Shown: positions 17,601 through 25,210, counted from the first letter of the stretch. The stretch is 64,000 nt of DNA from Rhizobium sullae (GCF_025200715.1 NZ_CP104145.1:124001-188000), one strand, 5' to 3'. The notes: a model not told the origin generated them from the letters alone. Translations and numbers: made by a program.

Positions 17601-19871
17601 GGCGCCACTCGCGACAGGTTCGGCGCGGCGCGGCTCGGCCACGTGCTGCTCAAAGCCCGCTTGCCGCGCCTGGCCCGCATCTGGCAAGGGGTACGAGGCG
17701 GGGATTGCGGCAAGCTCGTGCGGCAAGCGCTGCTCCCTCAGTCGGTTTTGCAGCGCCTGCCGGTCGGCGACGAGGTAGTCGAGGTCCAGCTGCAGGTATG
17801 GCCGCTCTTCGTTCGCCAATCGATGAACCAGCTCGCGCGTGCCGTCCAGCACGAAGACGCCGCAATCAACACCGTTGTTCTGCCGGGCCATGTCGGGTGT
17901 CTGCAGCAGGAGCGCGTCCAGTCTTATTGCGAGCAATCGTGCAGGCGCGTCGTTGTAAGGCTGTCCATTTGGCTGGAAGGAGTCGTAGTGATAGGCGACC
18001 GCTCGTTCCGGGTCGCGGCGATCTACGAGCAGCAGCGACCAATGGGTGCCACCAAGAGTGCCATCATTCACTGGCAGGAACACGAAGTCGGCTGGGGCGT
18101 CGTTTTGATGATAGATGGACAGCAACGTACTTTGCACGTCCACGTCATGAGTGCGCAGTAGATGGGAGAGTGACGCATTCACCAGCCGCGTTCGGGCGGC
18201 GAGCGCTGGCTGGGTCTCCTGCAGGTCCTGCTCCAGCAACCGGTAATCCCTTTGGATATGGACGTCGCTCAGCCATTGGGTGGCCCCGAGAACCGCCCCC
18301 TCGGGGAGGTTGGACGAGCCTGACGGAAAAGCTCCGATCTGAGCATCGGAGGAGGTGGTCAGATCGACCAACGAAACACCGCGATAGGTGTCTGAATTGC
18401 CGATTTCGCTCAGCGGCTGCTGAATGGCGGCGGCTTGCGGCTCGTCAGCTCGATCATCGAACAGCGGCCGGACCGCCTCGCGAATCCCGTTTGACACGGG
18501 CTCCGTATTGCGAACCCGTTCCAGCGCAGAGATGAGAGGGAGTTTGTCTGGAAACAACCTCTTGGCCAATTCGATCCGCGAATCGTGATCCAGCCCAGAG
18601 ATCGTCTGGCCCCGACTCTCAAGCGCCTCAGAAAATCTGCGAAGATTACGACCATAGGCAGCACGGGTGCCTGAGGCCAAGCTGCTGTCACTGTTCACTT
18701 GTTCCAAGATATGCGCGTCTGCCTTTGACGGCACTAGCCGCCGGGCAGTCGCCGAATAGCCCGGCTCATGATACGCACGCAGGACGCTCAACGCCGCCTT
18801 CATACCAGCGGTTTTCGGAAAGACAGTATCGAGGTGATCGACCAGGGATTGGTGATTTTTTAGATCCGTCGCTTGGCCGCGAGCGCCGAGATCATTCGCC
18901 AATCGGCAAAGCGCATTCGAGTATATTCGAAGCGTATCATCGCTATGGTGTTTCTGAGTCCTAGCGTGGGCGATCGCCTGATCAATAACGTCCCAGTGTT
19001 CGCCGGACAGATGGGGAAAGCGGGTAGCACGGGCGTCAGCAGTCGCCGAATAGCCCGGCTCATGATACCTACGGAGGACGCTCAACGCCGTCTTTGTATC
19101 ATCGTTTTTCGGAAAGAAAGCATCGACGTGATCGACTAGGGATTGGTGATTTTTTAGATCAGTCGCTTGGCCACGAGCGCCGAGATCATTTGCCAATCGG
19201 CGAAGTGCAAACGTGTATTTTTTTAAAGTGTTCTCTCTATATTGTTGCTGAGTCCTAGCGTGGGCGATCGCCTGATTAATAACGTCCCGGTGTTCGTCGG
19301 ACAGATGGGGAAAGCTGGTAGCACGGGCGCCAGCAGTCGCCGAATATCCCGGCTCATGATACCTACGGAGGGCGCTCAACGCCGTCCTCATATTATCGTT
19401 TGTCGGAAAGAAAGCATCGACGTGATCGACCAGGGATTGGTGATTTCTTAGATCAGTCGCTTGGCCGCGAGCGCCGAGATCATTCGCCAATCGGCAAAGC
19501 GCATTTGAGTAATTTTGGAGCGTGCCCTCGCTATAGGGTTGCTGATCCCTAGCGTGGGCGATCGCCTGATTAATAAGGTCCCGGTGTTCAACGGACAGAT
19601 GGGGATAGCCCCTAGCACGGGCGCCACTCGCGACAGGTTCGGCGCGGCGCGGCTCGGCCACGTGCTGCTCAAAGCCCGCTTGCCGCGCCTGGCCCGCATC
19701 CGGCAAGGGGTACGAGGCGGCTTGATCATCGAACGGCCACCGGACCGCCTCGGCCACCTGCTGCTCAACGCCCACTTGCCGGGCCTGGACCGCTTGCCCC
19801 TCTTCCAAGCCGGCGTCCTGCACCTGCGACGAAGCTGTTACACGGGATGGATTACTATTTCGCGGGTCCAC
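14601..19871 (-). CDS. Giant putative type III effector with two Ulp1/SUMO-protease domains
   Basis: A 1756-residue protein built as two similar halves. Residues ~87-376 hold three ~95-residue repeats (NQAIAHAR, RLANDLGARGQATDL and YHEPGYSAT blocks), then a degenerate fourth to ~460. A C48/Ulp1 domain covers ~525-715 with H610 (GGTHWSLLLVD), D630 (YHYDSF), Q664 and C670 (NNGVDCGVF). A second repeat array spans ~759-1132, a unique linker ~1133-1405, and a second Ulp1 domain ~1435-1625 with H1521, D1541, Q1575 and C1581. NLS-like RPAKRQR occurs at ~1233 and ~1703. LQLDL, an LxLxL EAR-type motif, ends each protease domain. This is the layout of rhizobial NopD/Bel2-5 and XopD deSUMOylating effectors, but doubled. 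The start taken is GTG 19871 without a good ribosome site; the frame continues upstream to 20378 except for two stops. The C-terminal 25 residues match the 3333-4202 protein. Confidence 0.82.
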   Translation of the reverse strand: MDPRNSNPSRVTASSQVQDAGLEEGQAVQARQVGVEQQVAEAVRWPFDDQAASYPLPDAGQARQAGFEQHVAEPRRAEPVASGARARGYPHLSVEHRDLINQAIAHARDQQPYSEGTLQNYSNALCRLANDLGARGQATDLRNHQSLVDHVDAFFPTNDNMRTALSALRRYHEPGYSATAGARATSFPHLSDEHRDVINQAIAHARTQQQYRENTLKKYTFALRRLANDLGARGQATDLKNHQSLVDHVDAFFPKNDDTKTALSVLRRYHEPGYSATADARATRFPHLSGEHWDVIDQAIAHARTQKHHSDDTLRIYSNALCRLANDLGARGQATDLKNHQSLVDHLDTVFPKTAGMKAALSVLRAYHEPGYSATARRLVPSKADAHILEQVNSDSSLASGTRAAYGRNLRRFSEALESRGQTISGLDHDSRIELAKRLFPDKLPLISALERVRNTEPVSNGIREAVRPLFDDRADEPQAAAIQQPLSEIGNSDTYRGVSLVDLTTSSDAQIGAFPSGSSNLPEGAVLGATQWLSDVHIQRDYRLLEQDLQETQPALAARTRLVNASLSHLLRTHDVDVQSTLLSIYHQNDAPADFVFLPVNDGTLGGTHWSLLLVDRRDPERAVAYHYDSFQPNGQPYNDAPARLLAIRLDALLLQTPDMARQNNGVDCGVFVLDGTRELVHRLANEERPYLQLDLDYLVADRQALQNRLREQRLPHELAAIPASYPLPDAGQARQAGFEQHVAEPRRAEPVASGARANGYPHLSVEHRDLINQAIAHARDQQQYRERTLRNYSNALCRLANDLGARGQATDLRNHQSLVDHVDAFFPTNDTMRTALSVLRRYHEPGYSATAGARATSFPHLSDEHRDVIDQAIAHARTQQQYRETTEKKYTLALRQLANDLGARGQATDLKNHQSLVDHVDAVFPTNDTMKTALSALRRYYEPGYSATIDAPAIRFPHLSGEHRDVIDQAIAHARTQQRHSEDTLQIYSNALCRLANDLGARGQATDLRNHQSLVDHADAVFPKYGTMKTALNFLRAYHEPGYSATARRLVPSKADAHILEQVTRDSSLASSTRAAYGRSLRRFSEALESRGQTISGLDHDSRIELAKRLLPGDRYLRLVLERVRNTELVSNGVPEAVRREELQRGQNDQAASSFFSNPGMPAVPDGHNRSVSDAFAAAGSGHAGVEAAAPPALAASQQQIRSSPDALDQGNHLPPEWVIINNEHDTALLRPAKRQRANTPQAAAIQQPLSEIGNSGGRVPMQPPMQQLGELPLEGVPVQGTGSEHIGRLHAEAAPSAWSEEPPAAIEDSIDVSFAVPKGFSHGTQRVPDAMLSRLYHFGFLPDAEKPQWNYEIEGHGYTAERAEGPNDFLLVHRGPISEAAEAAVPARAPGPASPATARLSDTYRGVPLVDLTTSSDAQIGAFPSGSSNLPEGAVLGATQWLSDVHIQRDYRLLEQDLQEAQPALAARTRLVDASLSHLLRTHDVDVQSTLLSIYHQNDAPADFVFLPVNDGTLGGTHWSLLLVDRRDPERAVAYHYDSFQPNGQPYNDAPARLLAIRLDALLLQTPDMARQNNGVDCGVFVLDGTRELVHRLANEERPYLQLDLDYLVADRQALQNRLREQRLPHELAAIPADAIAAAGSQVQHAVLQEQQARQVAPAPFDRHLGKSREAQDELTSTLDRNNLVNSGGVINNEHDTALLRPAKRQRADNPQSLAMGRQLSEATTTSVSQASDQARADLMASFRSRDRSDAGR
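14968..15662 (-). repeat. Ulp1-domain DNA repeat, copy 2
   Basis: Collinear with 17701-18395 over 695 bp without gaps; by eye only three base differences, each changing an amino acid. This is far closer than the surrounding repeat arrays are to each other. Confidence 0.85.
16476..17603 (-). repeat. Effector repeat array 2 (three units plus a degenerate unit)
   Basis: Encodes residues ~757-1132. Each ~285-bp unit contains the GATCATTCGCCAATCGGC and GATCGACCAGGGATTGGTGA type blocks visible on the + strand. Units resemble their counterparts at 18492-19616 more closely than each other. Confidence 0.8.
17701..18395 (-). repeat. Ulp1-domain DNA repeat, copy 1
   Basis: Partner of 14968-15662 inside the same gene, in direct orientation, 2733 bp away. 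Recombination between the two would delete one whole half of the protein and keep the frame. Confidence 0.85.
18492..19616 (-). repeat. Effector repeat array 1 (three units plus a degenerate unit)
   Basis: Encodes residues ~86-460. Each unit is ~95 residues, helical, with the invariant block RLANDLGARGQATDL. Short helical repeats with TLxxYxxAL patterns recall the core-binding domain of tyrosine recombinases; that comparison is speculative. Confidence 0.8.
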
Positions 19872-19886
19872 ACTAGCCTCACATCA

Positions 19887-20378
19887 AATTGTATCGTCAA
19901 AGTCCTGCGCCAATCCACGCAGCGGCTCATCGGGTTGAGATTCTGCCGAGAGCCCTCGTCTGCTTTCATCAAGGGTGCCGGCTCGGGAGGGCGCCTGTCT
20001 GGTTTTCAAAGATGCGTTTATGTTCCAGTCGAACGTTCGCGCCTAGCTGTAGGAAATCGATTGGGCTTCAAACGTGAATTCACCGATAGCTTTGGAAATG
20101 TAGTTTGGAGTCTCGTCATCGGCAGTGGCCATGAACACTTGCAGGCCGGTATTGCTGAGAAAATTCTGCTTGCCAGCCTCGCCATAGGCCCCCGTCAGTG
20201 CCGAGAGGCTTTGGATGATGAGCATGAAACGAGCCTTGTAGCTCGCGATGGTCGTAATTGCCGTCTCGATCGCCTCCAGCTTACCCAGGAGGCCAAGGTG
20301 GTTACGGCGTTCCTCGGCCCTCCTCCCGCCGCGGGATGAACTTCCAGCTGCACGTGTCCGTTTGCTATCGCGATCCAT
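19887..20378 (-). pseudogene. Effector N-terminal module fused to VirD4/TraG-like fragment, two in-frame stops
   Basis: The first 15 codons (MDRDSKRTRAAGSSS) match the start of the 3333-4202 effector at both DNA and protein level. From about codon 28 the sequence becomes a type IV coupling-protein (VirD4/TraG) fragment: KLEAIETAITTIASYK, NFLSNTGLQVFMATADDETP, YISKAIGEFTFEAQ. A TAG at 20043-20045 follows SISYS, where relatives have a glutamine codon as I remember them, and the frame reads on as ARTFDWNINAS to a TGA at 19884-19886. The giant effector continues in exactly the same frame 15 bp later. It may therefore be the broken 5' end of that gene. Confidence 0.65.
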
Positions 20379-20417
20379 TGCTCAGCTTCCAAAGTCGTTC
20401 GCTACCCCATGAGGTTA

Positions 20418-20442
20418 CCACCGAAGCTCGATCTGCTAAACC
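20418..20442 (-). promoter_or_regulatory. Effector promoter module, second copy
   Basis: On the minus strand GGTTTAGCAGATCGAGCTTC precedes the start at 20378 by ~45 bp. The same GGTTTAGCAGA block and the flanking ACTACAA-TGTAAC sequence lie upstream of the effector start at 3333. It may be a degenerate tts box. Confidence 0.35.
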
Positions 20443-20559
20443 AATATGGTGTTACACTTGTAGTCTCGCAGAGGCTTCTCCCAGCTCTCTGAGTCACGTC
20501 GAGAGCCGTAACCGGATCAGATTTTCCGGGCGGAGGGGGTTTGCGGCGAGCGCGTTCGT
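20443..20559. other. Junction region
   Basis: Joins the effector promoter to the truncated Bat-type operon. No gene recognised. Confidence 0.4.
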
Positions 20560-21119
20560 GATTCACCATTTGCGGACGCTACCACCGACGACGAAGGCGT
20601 CGGCGAGGTGAAATCACATCGCAGCCGAGACGCCGTCATCGCTCTTGCCGACAAGATCGCGGAGAAGAACGGCAAGCTTCGCGCAGCCTACGCTGGCGTC
20701 CCCTCGCCAATCGCCCTCGACGAGGCGCTGCGGGAGGTCGCGGGCATCGCCCATCATGATTTTCTCGTGGTCGTCGTCAGCGACTTCGACGGGCATGGGG
20801 AAACGACCCGCCAGCTCCTGCTGCAGCTCTCGAGCCGCAACGATGTAATCTGCCTGCTCGTCTACGATCCATTCCTTCTCGAACTGCCGAAATCCGGGGA
20901 CATCGTCGTCAGCGGCGGGTCTCTGCAGGCCGAGCTGTCCCTGCGGCAGCCTGGCGTGCGTCAATCGATTGATGCGTTCGCGCGCACTCGCGGACGTGAG
21001 CTGCTGGACTGGCAGCGCAAGCTTGGCCTGCCCATGCTTCCAGTTTCCGCGGCGGAAGACGTCGCTCCCCAGCTCGGAGCCTCCTCGAACAGTCCGCCTG
21101 GCGACAGTGGAGGCGATAA
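20560..21119 (+). pseudogene. DUF58 protein, C-terminal fragment
   Basis: The readable part (ALDEALREVAGIAHHDFLVV, then VSDFDGHGETTRQLLLQL) is the second half of a DUF58/von Willebrand-like protein of MoxR-Bat operons. The N-terminal half is missing. A one-base deletion near 21080 puts the expected ending (SLLEQSAWRQWRR) in another frame, whose TAA overlaps the next ATG (TAATG at 21117-21121). Confidence 0.7.
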
Positions 21120-21631
21120 TGGAGCCGCAACCCAAACTCGATCCGATAACGGAAAACGCTCTCCGTGCGCTAAAGGACATTGCGGTACCGTCTCCCGTTT
21201 CATGGATGCCCCAGACGTGGGGATGGCTGGTCGTTGCATTGGCTTTGGTAACGGCCGTGCTTCTTTGGTGCGCGATCGCCTATCGGCGGTGGCGTCGCAA
21301 TGCATACCGCCGAGAGGCCCTCAAGCTGCTCGGCGAGGTGGCAGCGGCGATGGGGAACCCGGATACCAAGGAACAGGCGGTCAATGATCTCGGTGAACTT
21401 CTCAAACGCACGGCGTTAGCGGCGTGGCCGCGCGAGGAAGTCGCCGCGACCTCGGGTGCAGAGTGGGTTGCATTCCTCGAAGCCAATGGCGGCTACGATG
21501 TCGGCGAAGCCCTGAGGACATTCATTAACGGCCTCGAGTATCAACGCGGACAACCGATGACGTCAGCGCTGACCGACGAACTTGCTGCCGACGCCCGACG
21601 CTGGATCGAGAGGCATCATGTATCAGCTTGA
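21119..21631 (+). CDS. DUF4381 domain membrane protein of a Bat-type operon
   Basis: 170 residues beginning MEPQPKLDPITENALRALKD, with one membrane segment (WGWLVVALALVTAVLLWCAI, residues ~29-48) and a cytoplasmic helical part (LGELLKRTALAAWPREEVAA). This is the DUF4381 component usually found between DUF58 and VWA proteins. It overlaps the next start by 14 bp. Intact itself, but both neighbours are broken, so it probably has no function here. Confidence 0.72.
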   Translation: MEPQPKLDPITENALRALKDIAVPSPVSWMPQTWGWLVVALALVTAVLLWCAIAYRRWRRNAYRREALKLLGEVAAAMGNPDTKEQAVNDLGELLKRTALAAWPREEVAATSGAEWVAFLEANGGYDVGEALRTFINGLEYQRGQPMTSALTDELAADARRWIERHHVSA

Positions 21632-22305
21632 TCTTCCGTGGATGCTCCTGATCCTGCCGCTCCCATTGCTTATCTGGTGGCTGATGCCGCCACATCGCGA
21701 GACCTCCGCCTTGATTCCGCCTTCCGTTCTTCGCCGAAGTCGCAACAGCCGCCGGCATCGAGCCGACCGGAGTTCGGTAGTGCCGAAGCGATCCTGGCCG
21801 CAGGCGATCATCGATATGCTGGCATGGTGCCTGATCGTTCTGGCACTGGCCCAACCGCAATATGTCGAGCGGCCGCTGCAACGCACCGAGCCTCAACGCG
21901 ACATCCTGCTGGCACTCGACTTATCGCAGTCCATGGATACCAAGGATTTTGCTGCACCAGATGGAATCATGCAAGCACGCGTGGATGCCGTACGCGCCGT
22001 GGTTTCCGATTTTGTCGCGAAGCGACCCGGCGACCGGCTCGGTCTGATGGCATTCGGCGACGCTCCCTATCCGCTGGCTCCATTCACCATGGATCATGCG
22101 CTGGTCAAGACGCTGGTCGAAGGTCTTTTGCCCGGTATTGCCGGTCCGCGCACCGCGCTCGGTGACTCCCTGGGTCTCGCCATCCGCAAGTTCGACAAGA
22201 CGACGGTGCCGCAAAAGGTGCTGATCATGCTGACCGACGGCAATGATACGGCGAGCAAGATGCCGCCTCTGAAGACGGCCGAGATAGCCGGCAGCAAGGG
22301 CTTGC
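21618..22305 (+). pseudogene. BatA-like VWA protein, 3'-truncated
   Basis: Starts MYQLDLPWMLLILPLPLLIW with an N-terminal membrane helix, a second helix around residues 60-80, and a VWA domain with the MIDAS motif DLSQSM and LTDGND. Homology ends near PLKTAEIAGSKG (about 22305), where the frame runs into an integrase fragment. The last part of the VWA domain and the C-terminal membrane helix are missing. Confidence 0.72.
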
Positions 22306-22319
22306 CGCCGGTGTTCACG

Positions 22320-22511
22320 GTGACCTCAGCGAAGGTGAGGGCGCACTCAAATTCTCGGGCCATTCGCTGCGCGCCGGGCTTGCCTCCTCGGCCGAGGTTG
22401 ATGAGCGCCATGTCCAGAAGCAGCTGGCCATGCAAGCGCCGAAATGACCCGCAAATGCCAGCGCCGGCGCGACCGATTCCGCGTCAACTTGACGAAAGCG
22501 GCAGGGTTGTA
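22320..22511 (+). pseudogene. Tyrosine integrase C-terminal remnant
   Basis: KFSGHSLRAGLASSAEVDER is the box II region of a tyrosine recombinase (H-x-x-R); after a one-base loss near 22425 the ending continues as HASAEMTRKCQRRRDRF, then RVNLTKAAGL and a TAG. Only about 60 residues remain. Confidence 0.7.
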
Positions 22512-22535
22512 GCTGCCCCTCCCCTGCCGCACCTC

Positions 22536-22862
22536 TCAGATCTTGGAGCCGTGTCGGGAGCGCTCTGCGATGCTCGAAAGATCAACTTTCTTGCCCGCGA
22601 CATCAGCGACGATCTTCAACGTACCGCCGAGGGATTCGACATAATCGCGTAGCGTCGACAATTTCATGTCGGCGCGCTTCTCCAGTCTTGAGACATTTGT
22701 CTGCTTGAAACCGGTCCCGGCAGATACGTTTTCCTGCGTCCGACCAGCGAGAGCCCGCAATTCACGCAGATTGTGCGCCGTGACAAGCTCGTCGGCCCGC
22801 GTTGCAACGGCGCGCTGTTCGTCATCGGGAAGCGTCTGTATCAGCTTGTCGAGATCATCCAT
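22536..22862 (-). CDS. HigA-like XRE antitoxin
   Basis: 108 residues with an XRE helix-turn-helix in the middle (AGRTQENVSAGTGFKQTNVS, then RLEKRADMKLSTLRDYVESL). It follows the toxin gene with an 8-bp overlap, the toxin-first order of HigBA systems. It would neutralise the toxin and repress the operon through the palindrome at 23224-23255. Confidence 0.78.
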   Translation of the reverse strand: MDDLDKLIQTLPDDEQRAVATRADELVTAHNLRELRALAGRTQENVSAGTGFKQTNVSRLEKRADMKLSTLRDYVESLGGTLKIVADVAGKKVDLSSIAERSRHGSKI

Positions 22863-23220
22863 GTTTCTTCTCCAACTCGCTCAAATGCTCGTCGTATCGT
22901 TTATCAGTCAGATCGATCAGCCGTTTGTAGAAGAGTTTCTGTTTCACACCGCTCTTCGCACCACCGCAGAGAACGACGGCCTTTCGTTCCGGGTCAAAGG
23001 CAAAGGCGAAGCGCCATTGCACCTTCAACACCTTGACGCGCAGTTCTTTCATGTTCGCATGCCTGGAGCCTTCGAGTGTGTCGACCTCAGGCCGGGCCAG
23101 TCGAAAGCCCTTCTCGCGAAGCAGCACCAAATGCGCGAGCAACTCGATCCAAACATCGGCTGGAAGGTCCATGATCTCGCCCTTGAAGCGGTCGTGAAAC
23201 TCGACCTTCCATTCCGTCAT
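22855..23220 (-). CDS. HigB/RelE-superfamily toxin
   Basis: 121 residues of the phage-derived Gp49-like/HigB group (DRFKGEIMDLPADVWIELLA ... KVQWRFAFAFDPERKAVVLC ... KQKLFYKRLIDLTDKRYDEH). Such toxins are ribosome-dependent mRNA endonucleases; basic residues in the C-terminal half fit. First gene of the two-gene operon. Confidence 0.78.
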   Translation of the reverse strand: MTEWKVEFHDRFKGEIMDLPADVWIELLAHLVLLREKGFRLARPEVDTLEGSRHANMKELRVKVLKVQWRFAFAFDPERKAVVLCGGAKSGVKQKLFYKRLIDLTDKRYDEHLSELEKKHG

Positions 23221-23223
23221 TTC

Positions 23224-23255
23224 ATATCCTGAATGATATAGATACTTTAGGATAT
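23224..23255 (-). promoter_or_regulatory. Toxin-antitoxin operator palindrome
   Basis: ATATCCT (23224-23230) and AGGATAT (23249-23255) are inverted repeats in an AT-rich stretch immediately upstream of the toxin start. The position fits autorepression by the antitoxin. Confidence 0.6.
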
Positions 23256-23786
23256 TTAGTCCATGTCTCTCATCAAGGCAATGGGCATTTCCTCCAGAAG
23301 CGCCACAAACGATCGTTTGCTCACGTCGTCCGGATTTGGAAAATGGTGCTAGCCATCGATAGGTGCCGTTTATCTATGGTTATTGATTTTTTGGGCCCGC
23401 AAATCAGCGATGTCAGTCCTCCCGAATCGGTGGAGTCGCCGGGAATCCCCGCTTTTCCGCCGCTTTTCGGCTACATTCAGTGGACTCTTCTGCCTGTTCG
23501 AACGGACGGGACCGAGCCGTGTGGCCGAGCGCAGAGCTGTCAGTCGGGCGATTTCTCGGTCTCTTCGTCCACCTGAAACGACACACGCGACCGGCCCCCT
23601 TCAGACCGGCCGATTCTCGACATTTCCGCCAAAAACGACCGCTGATGCCGTTTCGTCGCCGTCTGCGGTCCGTCGGTCATCTGCGGTGTCATTTCAAGGC
23701 TAGTGAGCCTCCATTGACACCATAAAACACGTTTACGCATTCCTTATCTGTACAAAGCACCTCGAAACAAGGCCGTTAAAAGCGCG
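23256..23786. other. Stretch between toxin-antitoxin and resolvase
   Basis: No convincing gene; the open frames are proline/serine-rich and overlap one another. A TTGACA hexamer near 23714 could belong to the resolvase promoter. Confidence 0.45.
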
Positions 23787-24440
23787 ATGGCGAAGCCACA
23801 AAGAGTTAACGTCCAACAGCCTCTAAAGCGGCTGATCGGCTATGCCCGCGTGTCGACGGACGACCAGGTCCACGATGCCCAGATGGACGAGCTGCGGGCC
23901 GCCGGCTGCGATCGGATCTATCAGGAGCATGGCTCCGGGGCATCGCGCGCCCGACCAGTCTTGACGCGGCTGCTCGGAGAGCTCACCGCGGGAGACATCC
24001 TCGTCGTTGTCCGCCTCGATCGATTGGCCCGGTCGGTCAGTCATCTCTTGGCAGTGATCGAGGATCTCGAGCAACGCGGGGTTCATTTTCGATCGATCCG
24101 CGATCCGATCGATACCTCGACCCCGCAGGGCATGTTTTCCCTCCAGGTTCTCGGTGCGGTCGCGCAGCTCGAGAGAGCGCTGATCGCTGAACGCACCAAA
24201 GCCGGCATCAAGGCGGCGAAGGCGCGCGGCAAGCTTCCTGGAAACCCCGGCCTGCGAGAACCACGACCGGAGGCAATCAAAGCACTCTCAAAAACAAGCG
24301 AGAAACTCTATCTCGGCGAGCTCATTGCGTCCGCGCAGACGTGGCTGCCGATGGTGCGGCAACTTCGGCCTTAGCACAGTTGGGACAATGTCGTGCGGAT
24401 CCTCAATCGCAGAGGTCACGATTGGACGATCGAACGCCTT
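23787..24440 (+). pseudogene. Serine resolvase of a decayed transposon, nonsense codon near the C-terminus
   Basis: Resolvase-type recombinase with the catalytic serine in YARVSTDDQ (residue ~23) and the RLDRLARS and RALIAERTKAGI motifs. A TAG at 24372-24374 interrupts a C-terminal extension that continues in the same frame (HSWDNVVRILNRRGHDWTIE), where a glutamine codon is expected. The catalytic domain is complete, so the 195-residue truncated protein might still act. It is adjacent to a TniA-like transposase remnant. Confidence 0.7.
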
Positions 24441-24539
24441 GTTGCGCCGGCGCCGACTTCAGGAGCCGTGCTTTCAAGAGAGGGTGCCGGGATGCCGGCA
24501 TCGCGATCGAATGGCGGCCGCTGGCTGAGCGCGCTTCGG

Positions 24540-25210
24540 TGGCCATATCGAGCGTCTGATCGGCACTCAGATGGGAAAACTCCACCTGCTGCCCGGCGCA
24601 CGACTTTCAGCAATGCGCAGGAGCTTGGCGAATACGATTCCAAGTGGCATTCGGCGCTCTCATTGCGCGAACTCGAGCGCTACATTGCCCTCGACATTGT
24701 CGGCTCCTACCATCAGTCGATCCACAGCAGCTTGGGCCGCCCGCCAATTGCCGTCTGGCGGGAGCACGAGGCAAGATTCCGCTGCGACTGCCGCAGGATC
24801 GAATGCGTTTCTGGCTGGCGTTCCTGCCCGAACAGGAGCGCACATTGCGGCCAAACCGGAATCCATCTGCTTGGTCTGCGCTACTGGCCACCTAAGCTTA
24901 GCACCGACGTCGGTCGCTCGAACCGTCGCCTGCTCGTCAAATACGACCCGCGGCACATGGCCCGTATCTTCGTGCGGCGACCTTCGGGCAACTTCGTGGA
25001 AGCTCGCTACGCTGATTTGACCTTGCCCTCGGTGACACTTCATGAGGCCGTGGCGGCGCGACGCGCACTGCTGGCGAAAGGCCGACAGGAAATCAATACC
25101 CGCGCCATAGTGGGCACGGCAATCGCGCAGCGCGAACTGGTGGATGCAGCAACCAGGAAGACGGCAGCCGTGCGACGCGGCGGTAGGAAAGCCCAAAACG
25201 AACGTGGATG
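24540..25210 (+). pseudogene. TniA/Mu-type transposase remnant
   Basis: In changing frames: MGKLHLLPG, EYDSKWHSALSLRELERYIA, YHQSIHSSLGRPPIAVWREH (C-terminal end of the rve core), then GLRYWPPKLSTDVGRSNRRL, VKYDPRHMARIFVRRPSGNF, typical of the Mu-transposase C-terminal domain in Tn5053/Tn552-like elements. The N-terminal catalytic part is missing and several frameshifts are present. Confidence 0.7.

Noticed and set aside
16476..19616. The regular repeat series as a possible CRISPR array
   Set aside because: Units are ~285 bp, keep an open reading frame and vary by substitution; they are protein repeats.
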